The notes beneath the pieces are model-generated. The model was not told where the DNA came from, made no database searches, and was given only the letters and a program-made list of their open reading frames with translations. Positions 43,701 through 56,900 of a stretch of DNA of 64,000 nt are shown piece after piece. Position 1 is the first letter of the stretch, and the number at the start of each line of letters is the position of its first letter. The stretch is from NCBI GenBank assembly GCA_032718475.1, contig JAUCBJ010008604.1, positions 1-64,000 on the forward strand. The letters run 5' to 3'. The position numbers were made by a program, and so were the translations under genes. This DNA is from Nemertoderma westbladi (lineage: Eukaryota > Xenacoelomorpha > Nemertodermatida > Nemertodermatidae).

Positions 43701-46544
43701 TGTTTTTTGTATCGAGTTGCGGGGTGTGTTTTTTGTATCGAGTTGCGGGGTGTGTTTTTTGTATCGAGTTGCGGGGTGTGTTTTTTGTATCGAGTTGCGG
43801 GGTGTGTTTTTTGTATCGAGTTGCGGGGTGTGTTTTTTGTATCGAGTTGCGGGGTGTGTTTTTTGTATCGAGTTGCGGGGTGTGTTTTTTGTATCGAGTT
43901 GCGGGGTGTGTTTTTTGTATCGAGTTGCGGGGTGTGTTTTTTGTATCGAGTTGCGGGGTGTGTTTTTTGTATCGAGTTGCGGGGTGTGTTTTTTGTATCG
44001 AGTTGCGGGGTGTGTTTTTTGTATCGAGTTGCGGGGTGTGTTTTTTGTATCGAGTTGCGGGGTGTGTTTTTTGTATCGAGTTGCGGGGTGTGTTTTTTGT
44101 ATCGAGTTGCGGGGTGTGTTTTTTGTATCGAGTTGCGGGGTGTGTTTTTTGTATCGAGTTGCGGGGTGTGTTTTTTGTATCGAGTTGCGGGGTGTGTTTT
44201 TTGTATCGAGTTGCGGGGTGTGTTTTTTGTATCGAGTTGCGGGGTGTGTTTTTTGTATCGAGTTGCGGGGTGTGTTTTTTGTATCGAGTTGCGGGGTGTG
44301 TTTTTTGTATCGAGTTGCGGGGTGTGTTTTTTGTATCGAGTTGCGGGGTGTGTTTTTTGTATCGAGTTGCGGGGTGTGTTTTTTGTATCGAGTTGCGGGG
44401 TGTGTTTTTTGTATCGAGTTGCGGGGTGTGTTTTTTGTATCGAGTTGCGGGGTGTGTTTTTTGTATCGAGTTGCGGGGTGTGTTTTTTGTATCGAGTTGC
44501 GGGGTGTGTTTTTTGTATCGAGTTGCGGGGTGTGTTTTTTGTATCGAGTTGCGGGGTGTGTTTTTTGTATCGAGTTGCGGGGTGTGTTTTTTGTATCGAG
44601 TTGCGGGGTGTGTTTTTTGTATCGAGTTGCGGGGTGTGTTTTTTGTATCGAGTTGCGGGGTGTGTTTTTTGTATCGAGTTGCGGGGTGTGTTTTTTGTAT
44701 CGAGTTGCGGGGTGTGTTTTTTGTATCGAGTTGCGGGGTGTGTTTTTTGTATCGAGTTGCGGGGTGTGTTTTTTGTATCGAGTTGCGGGGTGTGTTTTTT
44801 GTATCGAGTTGCGGGGTGTGTTTTTTGTATCGAGTTGCGGGGTGTGTTTTTTGTATCGAGTTGCGGGGTGTGTTTTTTGTATCGAGTTGCGGGGTGTGTT
44901 TTTTGTATCGAGTTGCGGGGTGTGTTTTTTGTATCGAGTTGCGGGGTGTGTTTTTTGTGTCGAGTTGCGGGGTGTGTTTTTTGTATCGAGTTGCGGGGTG
45001 TGTTTTTTGTATCGAGTTGCGGGGTGTGTTTTTTGTATCGAGTTGCGGGGTGTGTTTTTTGTATCGAGTTGCGGGGTGTGTTTTTTGTATCGAGTTGCGG
45101 GGTGTGTTTTTTGTATCGAGTTGCGGGGTGTGTTTTTTGTATCGAGTTGCGGGGTGTGTTTTTTGTATCGAGTTGCGGGGTGTGTTTTTTGTATCGAGTT
45201 GCGGGGTGTGTTTTTTGTATCGAGTTGCGGGGTGTGTTTTTTGTATCGAGTTGCGGGGTGTGTTTTTTGTATCGAGTTGCGGGGTGTGTTTTTTGTGTCG
45301 AGTTGCGGGGTGTGTTTTTTGTGTCGAGTTGCGGGGTGTGTTTTTTGTATCGAGTTGCGGGGTGTGTTTTTTGTATCGAGTTGCGGGGTGTGTTTTTTGT
45401 ATCGAGTTGCGGGGTGTGTTTTTTGTATCGAGTTGCGGGGTGTGTTTTTTGTATCGAGTTGCGGGGTGTGTTTTTTGTATCGAGTTGCGGGGTGTGTTTT
45501 TTGTATCGAGTTGCGGGGTGTGTTTTTTGTATCGAGTTGCGGGGTGTGTTTTTTGTATCGAGTTGCGGGGTGTGTTTTTTGTATCGAGTTGCGGGGTGTG
45601 TTTTTTGTATCGAGTTGCGGGGTGTGTTTTTTGTATCGAGTTGCGGGGTGTGTTTTTGTATCGAGTTGCGGGGTGTGTTTTTTGTATCGAGTTGCGGGGT
45701 GTGTTTTTTGTATCGAGTTGCGGGGTGTGTTTTTTGTATCGAGTTGCGGGGTGTGTTTTTTGTATCGAGTTGCGGGGTGTGTTTTTTGTATCGAGTTGCG
45801 GGGTGTGTTTTTTGTATCGAGTTGCGGGGTGTGTTTTTTGTATCGAGTTGCGGGGTGTGTTTTTTGTATCGAGTTGCGGGGTGTGTTTTTTGTGTCGAGT
45901 TGCGGGGTGTGTTTTTTGTATCGAGTTGCGGGGTGTGTTTTTTGTATCGAGTTGCGGGGTGTGTTTTTTGTATCGAGTTGCGGGGTGTGTTTTTTGTATC
46001 GAGTTGCGGGGTGTGTTTTTTTTATCGAGTTGCGGGGTGTGTTTTTTGTGTCGAGTTGCGGGGTGTGTTTTTTGTGTCGAGTTGCGGGGTGTGTTTTTTG
46101 TGTCGAGTTGCGGGGTGTGTTTTTTGTATCGAGTTGCGGGGTGTGTTTTTTGTATCGAGTTGCGGGGTGTGTTTTTTGTATCGAGTTGCGGGGTGTGTTT
46201 TTTGTATCGAGTTGCGGGGTGTGTTTTTTGTATCGAGTTGCGGGGTGTGTTTTTTGTATCGAGTTGCGGGGTGTGTTTTTTGTATCGAGTTGCGGGGTGT
46301 GTTTTTTGTATCGAGTTGCGGGGTGTGTTTTTTGTGTCGAGTTGCGGGGTGTGTTTTTTGTGTCGAGTTGCGGGGTGTGTTTTTTGTATCGAGTTGCGGG
46401 GTGTGTTTTTTATATCGAGTTGCGGGGTGTGTTTTTTGTATCGAGTTGCGGGGTGTGTTTTTTGTATCGAGTTGCGGGGTGTGTTTTTTGTATCGAGTTG
46501 CGGGGTGTGTTTTTTGTATCGAGTTGCGGGGTGTGTTTTTTGTA
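34789..46544 (+). repeat. 26-bp satellite, about 450 copies, 11.8 kb
   Basis: The unit is CGAGTTGCGGGGTGTG followed by six Ts and GTAT. Most of 38,050-39,955 and 40,120-46,000 is perfectly homogeneous. The left 3 kb and the right 0.7 kb carry variants: GTGT for GTAT, GAAT for GTAT, GGTGCG for GGTGTG, TTGTTG for TTTTTG, and 24-, 25-, 27- or 28-bp units. Neither strand of the unit contains a stop codon and 26 is not a multiple of 3, so every frame reads the same 26-residue cycle. The giant frames here are not evidence of a gene. The array ends sharply in unique DNA on both sides. Confidence 0.98.
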
Positions 46545-47115
46545 AAAACACGAGGAAATGGTCGAAATGGCGGGTTTAATGAATTAAGTTGTTAAGTTGT
46601 TAACAATATTGTGAACCTGTTAGATTGCCCAACCTATGCAAGCACTCAGACCTATCCGCCTATTGCATTGCAGTATCGGAGTATTGCTGTATTGCAGCTT
46701 AAGTTCATTAAGTTGAGTAAACATACTGCTGTGCCGCACTTAGGCTACCGGTTACCGCAACACATTTTTAATATGGAATAAATTTAATATAAAGGAGCTG
46801 AGTAGCCTATTGGGTACCAAACCAATTATTATAGTACCGGCTGACTGTTATTACAAGATTGGTGTTCTTATTAATCTGTATATTTAATCTGTAGGCCTTA
46901 CCGTACTCAATACAGCAGGGAACAATGTTCCTCATCATGAATTTAATTAATTATAGTATCAAAAGATGCGCAAGGCTGCTTTCAATTGATATAAGCCACG
47001 GTGAAATAATTGAGATTAATAATGTGTATTTGAATGGATCGAAAATCGCTGTCTATAGAAACCAAGAAAAAATATCAGATCACATTTGTAGTGACGACCG
47101 TAGTGACCTGTAGTG
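46545..47115. other. unique spacer between two satellites
   Basis: About 570 bp of AT-rich single-copy DNA with no recognisable gene. The 62-codon frame at 46925-47113 shows no family features. Confidence 0.45.
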
Positions 47116-49428
47116 ACAACCCCAACCGGAACCTTACTCCATTGTTGGTTATAGCAACCCCAACCGGAACCTTACACTCCATTGTTGGTTATAGCAACCC
47201 CAACCGGAACCTTACACTCCATTGTTGGTTATAGCAACCCCAACCGGAACCTTACACTCCATTGTTGGTTATAGCAACCCCAACCGGAACATTATACTCC
47301 ATTGTCCCTCTGACCCCACCCAATGGTTATAGCAACCCCAACCGGAACCTTACACTCCATTGTCCCTCTGACCCCATCCCATGGGGTTCCGGTTGGAGTT
47401 GCTATAAAGCAACCCCAACCGGAACCTTATACTCCATTGTCCCTCTGACCCCACCCAATGGTTGTAGCAACCCCAACCGGAACCTTACACTCCATTGTCC
47501 CTCTGACCCCACCCAATGGTTATAGCAACCCCAACCGGAACCTTACACTCCATTGTCCCTCTGGCCCCATCCCATGGGGTTCCGGTTGGGGTTGCTATAA
47601 AGCAACCCCAACCGGAACCTTATACTCCATTGTCCCTCTGACCCCACCCAATGGTTATAGCAACCCCAACCGGAACCTTACACTCCATTGTCCCTCTGAC
47701 CCCACCCGATGGTTATAGCAACCCCAACCGGAACCTTAAACTCCATTGTCCCTCTGACACCATCCAATGGTTATAGCAACCCCAACCGGAACCTCACACT
47801 CCATTGTCCCTCTGACACCATCCAATGGTTATAGCAACCACAACCGGAACCTTACACTCCATTGTTGGTTATAGCAACCCCAACCTGAACCTTACACTCC
47901 ATTGATAGTTATAGCAACCCCAACCGGAACCTTAAACTCCATTGTCCCTCTGACCCCACCCAATGGTTATAGCAACCCCAACCGGAACCTCACACTCCAT
48001 TGTCCCTCTGACACCATCCAATGGTTATAGCAACCCCAACCGGAACCTTACACTCCATTGTCCCTCTGACACCATCCAATGGTTATAGCAACCACAACCG
48101 GAACCTTACACTCCATTGTCCCTCTGACCCCACCCAATGGTTATAGCAACGCCGACCGGAAACTTACACTCCATTGTTGGTTATAGCAACCCCAACCGGA
48201 ACCTCACACTCCATTGTCCCTCTGACACCATCCAATGGTTATAGCAACCCCAACCGGAACCTTACACTCCATTGTCCCTCTGACCCCACCCGATGGTTAT
48301 AGCAACCCCAACCGGAACCTTACACTCCATTGTCCCTCTGACCTCACCCGATGGTTATAGCAACCCCAACCGGAACCTTACACTCCATTGTCCCTCTGAC
48401 CCCACCCGATGGTTATAGCAACCCCGACCGGAACCTTACACTACATTGTTGGTTATAGCAACCCCAACCGGAACCTTACACTCCATTGTCCCTCTGACCC
48501 CACCCAATGGTTATAGCAACCCCAACCGGAACCTTACACTCCATTGTTGGTTATAGCAACCCCAACCGGAACCTTACACTCCATTGTTGGTTATAGCAAC
48601 CCCAACCAGAACCTTACACTCCATTGTCCCTCTGACCCCACCCAATGGTTATAGCAACCCCAACCGGAACCTTACACTCCATTGTCCCTCTGACCCCACC
48701 CAATGGTTATAGCAACCCCAACCGGAACCTTACACTCCATTGTTGGTTATAGCAACCCCAACCGGAACCTTACACTCCATTGTTGGTTATAGCAACCCCA
48801 ACCGGAACCTTACACTCCATTGTTGGTTATAGCAACCCCAACCGGAACCTTACACTCCATTGTTGGTTATAGCAACCCCAACCGGAACCTTACACTCCAT
48901 TGTTGGTTATAGCAACCCCAACCGGAACCTTACACTCCATTGTCCCTCTGACCCCACCCAATGGTTATAGTAACCCCAACCGGAACCTTACACTCCATTG
49001 TTGGTTATAGCAACCCCAACCGGAACCTTACACTCCATTGTTGGTTATAGCAACCCCAACCGGAACCTTACACTCCATTGTTGGTTATAACAACCCCAAC
49101 CGGAACCTTACACTCCATTGTTGGTTATAGCAACCCCAACCGGAACCTTACACTCCATTGTTGGTTATAGCAACCCCAACCGGAACCTTACACTCCATTG
49201 TCCCTCTGACCCCACCCAATGGTTATAGTAACCCCAACCGGAACCTTACACTCCATTGTTGGTTATAGCAACCCCAACCGGAACCTTACACTCCATTGTT
49301 GGTTATAGCAACCCCAACCGGAACCTTACACTCCATTGTTGGTTATAGCAACCCCAACCGGAACCTTACACTCCATTGTTGGTTATAGCAACCCCAACCG
49401 GAACCTTACACTCTATTGTCCCTCTGAT
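47116..49428 (+). repeat. second satellite: mixed 40-bp and 58-bp units
   Basis: Every unit has AACCCCAACCGGAACCTTAC followed by ACTCCATTG and ends GGTTATAGC. The short form joins these by TT. The long form inserts TCCCTCTGACCCCACCCAAT. Two units near the left end (47385-47426 and 47578-47619) also carry an inverted copy. About 45-50 units in all. The right half is dominated by the short form in runs of up to five, separated by single long forms. Non-coding. Confidence 0.95.
47385..47619. repeat. two hairpin-forming units inside the second satellite
   Basis: GGTTCCGGTTGGGGTTGCT is followed almost at once by its complement AGCAACCCCAACCGGAACC, giving a stem of about 19 bp at 47578-47619. An almost identical copy with one mismatch lies at 47385-47426, 193 bp earlier, so the block was duplicated as a unit. 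Confidence 0.85.
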
Positions 49429-50432
49429 AAAAACAAATCCATAATCCACAGTACCCAAATTATAATTTAACCAGCATTTTTCATCTATCGCTAAATTAGT
49501 TACCAAATTGATTTACAATAGGACTGTAATCTACAACAATTATAATTACATTAGGCCTACATGTAACCGCACAATTATTTAAGGCAATTTAATTACAGAT
49601 TGTTTTAGTTAGTATACAAATTGGATGGAATTTGGAAAGCAATAATAAGGCCTTTTGTAAAACGATTAAAACGCAATTCTTTCGGCATTTAGGTACGTAT
49701 GGTTTAGCAAAATATGAATGTGATTATGCGATGAAAGCGAACTAAATACATACCAACTCAACTACAATAATATCTACTATATTACAACTGTCATGTAATT
49801 AATAGTTTACTCAATAAAAGTACTGCAATGTTCTGCTATAAAATGCCCGTAGATGAAATAGTGCGACATGTTTACGATAATAATTTAAAGTTTACAGTAA
49901 ATATCTACAAAAACAAAATCCCAGATACGAAATAAAATCCTATTACCGTATAAATAAATCGCTATTGAAAATGACATATAAAATAGCGCTATGGGGAAAG
50001 GCAGTAATAATTAATGGGGTTCAGGAAAAAAAACAATGTTATCCAAATATACCAACATTATTATACCAATTTATCACTGTTTTCAATAATTTCTTTGACT
50101 TAAACTCGCCATGACATGAAGTTGATCAAATTAACGCATGTTTAAATACTGTACTAATTGATATTTAGGGGTTAGCACAACTCGACTGAACTCTGAACGC
50201 ATTGATTAAAAGTCACTTACAAGACATTAATCACTTTTAGATGTATAATTCTTACAAAATGAAACTTATTCTCACTCCTTCAGGTTTTTAATAAAAGCTA
50301 TAAAACTTTCAGTACCTAGTAGGAACTATAAATTAATTTATACAGAATAGAAAGAAGCTGTAAAAAGTTTAAACCCGTAATATCAATTAATAATTAAACG
50401 GAAACCACATCGATCTACTACAATCACTGCAG
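49429..50432. other. 3' flank of the NSP gene
   Basis: AT-rich, no gene seen. It would hold the 3' UTR of the minus-strand NSP gene. Candidate poly-A signals on that strand (TTTATT on the plus strand) are present but not distinctive. Confidence 0.4.
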
Positions 50433-50969
50433 TTAGTTTGCTTGAACGGCCCTAAACGATAAGGCTGTTATAACCTTTGTATATTTGCTGCACCGATCTT
50501 GTCTGCTGACCCCGACCCCCCTACTGCCCCATAGCAACCGCATGTGCATCTCGGTAGCAACGAGTTCTGAGACGGTCTGATCGGCCTCGTTAGCTGGCAT
50601 CACGCTCTCTAGTGCGTGGGCGTATTGCAGAGCGTTGATGATCCAACAGCGAGAGTTGTTACTGATGCATCGGATACTTTCAATATCCAGTTGCCGTAGC
50701 AACGATTCCAGAGTATCCGAGTCCAGAAGAGAAGTCGTCTGCTCTTCCGCACCAACAGAGTTTGTGTCACGAGCAATAGAATGTTCTAGACTTTCCAGCG
50801 TCGCGTTCTCGAATAGTATGTGGGGTAGTAGATGGGGGATACACACTCTTTGAGACATTGGGGCGGTCTCTAGACTTAGATAGGCCGGTCTCAGTCGCGT
50901 CTCGAACTGAAAGGCCGACGTAGTGAAATGTCGTCGCAATATTTCCCACATAACCGGCAATTTCTCTAC
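50433..50969 (-). CDS. BCAR3: NSP last exon
   Basis: The acceptor TTATTCTAG|GTAGAG gives VEKLPVMWEILRRHFTTSAF in frame. The conserved end is TEMHMRLLWGSRGVGVSRQ and YTKVITALSFRAV, then TAA at 50433. The MRLLWGS segment lies in the Cas-binding surface of known NSP proteins. Confidence 0.93.
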   Translation of the reverse strand, partial: VEKLPVMWEILRRHFTTSAFQFETRLRPAYLSLETAPMSQRVCIPHLLPHILFENATLESLEHSIARDTNSVGAEEQTTSLLDSDTLESLLRQLDIESIRCISNNSRCWIINALQYAHALESVMPANEADQTVSELVATEMHMRLLWGSRGVGVSRQDRCSKYTKVITALSFRAVQAN

Positions 50970-53900
50970 CTAGAATAATAATAATGTTTACATCTAAGGC
51001 ATTTATTTAATCATAGGATTATGCTATATTATAATATAATAGAATGGTGTTTGATATATTGCACAACGGTAAAGCGAACTTTGTTCCTATTTTTAACGAA
51101 ATTTATTCTTATAAAATTTAATTAATGGCGCAAAAGGATGCAAACACCAATTCTGTGCTAGTGGGTTTAAATAATTAATTAAATTACTCTTAAAATTTAA
51201 GGGAAGGGAGGAGGTTACAGAGGCGGTGTTTTCTAACCAAAACAATATAAGAAACATTTTTTCATGTGCGACAAATTTGCGCTTCAGAATATTTTTTCAC
51301 TTGCGACCAGCTTGCGCCACCCCATTCTCATTCTAAGAAATTGAATATATATAATGATAAAATATATCTACATACATAGTTACAGAATACGAGGATTTAA
51401 TTAAAAATTTATAAATGAACAACATATTCCTTGACATAAGAAATAATTCTCAAACGAGGTGTTTCACAATCTCAGTAGTGACCGATAATAAAAACCAAGC
51501 ACCACCCTACAGGCGCTACGAATGATAATTGCCGGCCATATTGCCATCGTAGGGCTGATCAACATGTGTATGATTTTGTTCTATAACCACCAGGTTGATA
51601 GATTAAACGTGTAGATGGTGGGGGGCTTAAGGCACAATCAAAATTCATACCTTTTTTGTGTTTAGTTTATTGTTTTTGGTAGAATAAAGTGCCACTGTAA
51701 CATATTCCTTTCCCTAAATTTATAATTTAACATTGAGACTAGACCACCCCCCCCCCCCCCCACATACGTGATGATTAACCTCAACCAATGACATTGTTCC
51801 TGAAACGATTTCTAAAACGCAATATATACCGGTAGTCTTGGTAATGCAGATGTATTATGGAATTATATGGTTAGGCCGATGTGTATGTATGTAAGTACTG
51901 TAGGTATGTGTGTACCCATTCGTATACGACGATCCTTAGCTAAGCTTACATTATAATCTAAATTACTTACGGTAAATGAAGTCTTCTACCTGATACTATT
52001 AGTATCACAACCGACGTTACGTTTCTTACCTGAGACAAAGTTAGTCCCGACATTAACGAATGGAAACCAAACAAGTTGCCTAGCTCATTTAACAGCTGAC
52101 CAGCAACCAGTATGAAATGGTTTAGAAGACGTGCCTTCTCGTGTGTTGAGCCCGAGTATAGAATAAGGGTAGCCACAAACAGTTTCATACTGTGGTATCT
52201 GAAACACAAAACCTGATTAATCCACCTCGTGTTGTCGCAAATACTTGATATTTTGTTGCAAAGTAAATATTCTATAATTCCATACAAGTAGAACTGGGTG
52301 TATAAGTGGTGTTTATTCGTCTGGTCTCCAAATGGGAAGGGTATGTAGGTACGCTTTATACGATTGTTGTGACCTTCAGCACAGCACACTAACAAGTAAC
52401 AATAATGTAAGACTCCACCTACAGTATATCGTGTTTGATAACTTGTGGCATGTAATAATACCTGATTACTAATAGCAATTAATATTAAATCTACTTTTAT
52501 AAGGTTTACTATATTTTACATATTATTATGATTGTACATATCTGGTCTCATATTAATAATAATTATTATTCAGTACCGGTAATAATAAGAAATTTACAAT
52601 TATTGTCTTTTTGCGACGATTATAGTTAATCTGTTTGGATTTTCATGAAATATATTATATTTGCGATATAAAATTAAATACTCTCTCCTCTCTACTACAA
52701 TTCCACAATTAAGCACAATCAATTACTACAATTACGTACTCTGAGTTCCCCTCTCTACTACAATCCCAGCTGACCCACGGAATTTAAAGCACCGCGCGCT
52801 GTAATCTTATAAGATTCTAGAATACAAGACTTGAAGTAAACAAACAGATAAAATCCTCCTACAGAGACAGGGGGATACAGTACTTGACGCAAATCCCAAA
52901 TTGGGGAATTAATATATCCTCTCATTGTTAAATTATAAATTTAGAGAAATAAGTGAGTTACAATGGCGCGTTATTCTAACCAAAACAATAAACGCAAATC
53001 AATAGAACATTTTACAGTTTTATTACCGTGAGTAATCACCGTAATTTTTCGCTAATATTCCCCTGAAGATTGTCACCCCCACCTACATAGTCGGTAATAT
53101 AATAATATTCTACCTTTCAAGGAGATCCTCTCGAATGGCTCGACCCGAAGGTATTTGTAGCAAATGAAACCCGGTGGAAAGTCCCAGAGAAACCAGTTGA
53201 CTTGGAAGGTCATTCATATGTAATAACTGAAATATAAAAAGAGATGAAAAGGTTGGTATGTTAGACATAGACAAACTCTGGACAGTTAGTGACAATCGAT
53301 ACCATTTAAGGATTTACGAATTATACCATGGATTTGTGTTTGTATGTTATGCATGTAGGTCGGCATTGTTGTACTTTATAGAAATCGACAAAGAATAAAT
53401 AGCTTTAGGTATAAGGTCAGTGTTTATAAACCAGTGATTAGCGCGGTATAGCTACGGTGCCAGTATGTATTAATGTAGAGTAAAGTGTTAGACAACTAAC
53501 CTTTGCATCTCCGTAAGTTATATGTTTAGCCAAAATCGAACAATCTGTTTCCAATAGACGACTTCTAACCATCGACATGGCGCCATCTTCCAACGGTTTA
53601 TTGTATTGACTAATTAATTCTGACTGGAAATTAACAGGGTTTAATTGCGAAGTGAGACATTCCTCGGTCTGCTGCGATGTCACGGCGTGAGTCAATACAT
53701 TCGTATCTGCATCCTCTCGGACGTTATTCTGTTCGCTTTTAACTACAGTAATACAGTCAGAAAATGTCACCGATTTCATATTTTCGGTTTTCTCGTGTTT
53801 TTTATTAATTTCTTCCAAACTCTCCATAGACGAGAATACTCTTTCTATTTGCGCATCTTTGTGGGTCTCCGAATAATAGTCCGAGGTCTCGCTCGAGTAA

Positions 53901-56900
53901 CTGCACTCACTCTCCCCCTTAAACACATCGAAGGGAGCCGCCGCATTGGTGGAATCGGGTGATTGGTTGCTATGCACTGATTGGTTGCAGTCGGTTGAAT
54001 TACCACTGTCGGATGAGTTACGACTATCTCGATCTGGAGTTTCGTCAGTAACTGACGTAGAATCGTGTGATTGGCTGATACTATTGGAAGTAGTTCCCTC
54101 TGATTGGTTAACATTTTCTGTAAAAGTTCCCCCTGATTGGTTAATATTGTCTGTAGTAGTCCCCCCTGATTGGTTTTCTGTATAAGATCCCCCTGATTGG
54201 TTAATATTGTCTGTAGTAGTCCCCCCTGATTGGTTTTCTGTAGAAGTTCCCCCTGATTGTTTAATATTGTCTGTGGTAGTTCCTCCAGATTGGTTAACAT
54301 TATTTGTAATTGTTACCCCTGATTGGCTAACATTGTTTGTAGTTGCTCCACCTGATTGGCTAACATTGTCTGTAGTTGTACCTGATTGGCTGCCACTACT
54401 ATCTGCAGTTATCCCATTTGCGGCAGTTGTACTGATGCATCGTGAGATTTCCTCGGGTGATGGTGTTTTTGTTTGCACTATAATAGAGAATAGGTAGGTA
54501 TATATACAATAATAAGTTAAAAGTAAAGACTTGGTGACAAGAAGGACAATATAAAATTTCCATATAAAAATATGACATGACTTGCTCCTTGACGACGATA
54601 GCATGACGGCATGATACATCATTATTTCACAATTCATCAGATGTTGTAAATTTCTAAAAAATAACATCATATTAGTATACAACAACAACAACGAAAAGTT
54701 TAGATAAACATCGTATTAATCTAAAATGTCTAAATAGATACTGTAATAACATACACTATAGACCTAAACTGACGTTGGCTAGCTCCTGACCTGTATTTTT
54801 TGAGGGGATTCTTGGCCCAAGAATTGGGTTTGTTGTTTCGGGAATGGAGTTTGTTGTTGCAATACTCAACGATCCCATCTCTGGTATGACGTCATACGGT
54901 TCATAATACGATGGTTGTCTAGCAACGGCAGGATTGCCCCCCTTAGCCTCGTATATAGTTTGATAGTGTAAGGACCGCCCTTCATAGGCCGCATATTTCC
55001 CGGCGGGTAAATCGTAAGTTCCAGAACCCGGTCTGGACAGCGGTTTCCTTGGTAACAGAGGCGGGGGAATGTCTACGTTCGAAGTAGACTGCTCCTTGGG
55101 AATATACGAATAATTGTGGGAATTCTTTTCCTTACCAATAGAGGGCGTATCGTAACTGGCGCCCTCTTTCGGGCCAATCACAGGTCGTGTGTAGCCGTCG
55201 TCTGTTGATTGGCTGAGCGAGGAATCCAGTGTAGCTCGTCTCCGTACACCGAGCTCGAGCCCGTGGGATGTGCCGATGGTTCTACTCTTGTATTTCGAGT
55301 TCAAGGAATCCGATTTTTCGATGTTAAACGACGACGATTTGCGGAAGGAATTCACGTACAATTCGTTGAGATACGCAACGGGAAGTTTACGATTCACCGG
55401 AGTTGCTGAAAATAACAATAATATATGTACAATAGTTCTGGTACTAACGTTATCAATACCCTGGACAGTGGACAATTGATATTAAATTAACAGCTCTTAA
55501 TCTGTTAATGTTAATTTTTTCTTTGGAGATTTCAGCAATAATTTCTAAATTACCCGGATATTGACAAGGAACGTCTTTCTTGCCTTTTTAAAATATCCAG
55601 AAACAAATTCACAAACCAATATTATTGCGCCGGACGCACAACTTTAAAAAATAGGGTAATTGTTAAAATTATAAATCCCATATCATTGCTTGGGCATGAG
55701 TAATACTGTAAGTGATAGTTGGAAGATTCGCCTTAAAGAATAGACTATATCATTTACGTAGCGCGTACCATGCCGGATTCAGGCACGATAGACCTACAGT
55801 AGTTCCACGAGTCATGTAAATCAGCTGTCTCTATCATCAATAATACATATTTCCACCGTTATAATAAGCCCTTAAATGTGAAACTAAGTTTCCCCGGCCG
55901 ACCCAAGGCTAATTTCGTTAACCTTTTCAAGACCCCTAGTCAGTTGTGAACTGTGGACCCCTACGCAATATCTTAGTGAACTTTTGATGAAAATTGCTGA
56001 TTTGGGGCAGTTGTAGCTTGTAGGTGTAGCGAAAAATAATCATTCAATTAGGCCTATATACTGCAATGATCTACATTGCAGTAAGCGAATTTACAATGCA
56101 ATCCTTGGGAAACTCTACGTAAATCCCATCTCGGCGAATTATCTCGCCCCAATATTGTTAAATTATCAATTAAGGGAAATGCGCAGGTTACAGTTGCACG
56201 TTAAAAAACGATAGACGAAAGTCAATAGAACATGTTAGTGTTAGTGTTAGGCAATTCCAATGCGACTCATTAATCTTTCTAATTAACCCTCTTCGATATT
56301 TCAGCTCTTATTTGAAAATAAATCCTTATATTAACTTTGATGATCGACAGATATGAAAACAGTTTGCCTTTAAAACAAAGTTAAATAAAATATAACGACG
56401 GACATTAGCCAGCCACTATCTGATTTTTATATTCCTATTGACTCAATTCTAAATATTCTCCCTAAGCCATTTATCTCTCTCGAAATTTTACCAATAATAT
56501 TTGAACTTTCAAATCATGAGCATTCTTATCTATTTACTAAGTCGTCCGAAGTTTATCACGATAATAACAGATCATACACACCTTAGGTGTGAACTCCTCC
56601 CACCTTATACTGTTTATCTGATATGGTAACATAATTATATTTGTTGGTGTTTGCGTGAATTGAATAATAGTGAAGTGATGTTTGATACAATCGAATGAAA
56701 ATGGACATATTGTATGTATGTAACAGTTCTGCTACGGTTCGAACTAAGTTAACAAATTTTGTAGGGATAACTTAATATAACTTAATTTCATACCAAAGAT
56801 CATATATATACAATAGTAATTATTGTATTAATAATTATGATATTGAATAAGATTTCCATGTCTATTACGTTTATGTGAGCTGCTATCGGAATGGATAAAG

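Noticed and set aside
34789-46544. CRISPR-like array
   Set aside because: There are no spacers between repeats, the host is an animal and no cas genes are present; it is a simple tandem satellite.
34789-46544. Telomere or subtelomere G-rich repeat
   Set aside because: The unit is 26 bp, not TTAGGG-like, and unique gene-bearing DNA lies on both sides.
37069-46545. 3158-codon plus-strand open frame, and similar frames of 1000-2199 codons
   Set aside because: They consist only of the 26-residue cycle produced by the stop-free 26-bp repeat in any frame. There is no unique domain, and the starts and ends are set by rare variants.
39964-46551. 2195-codon minus-strand frame (NTPRNSIQKTHPAT... cycle)
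   Set aside because: Same satellite read on the other strand; it starts in the array edge and has no independent support.
46925-47113. 62-codon frame between the two satellites
   Set aside because: Too short, with no domain, no conserved context and AT-rich codon use like random sequence.
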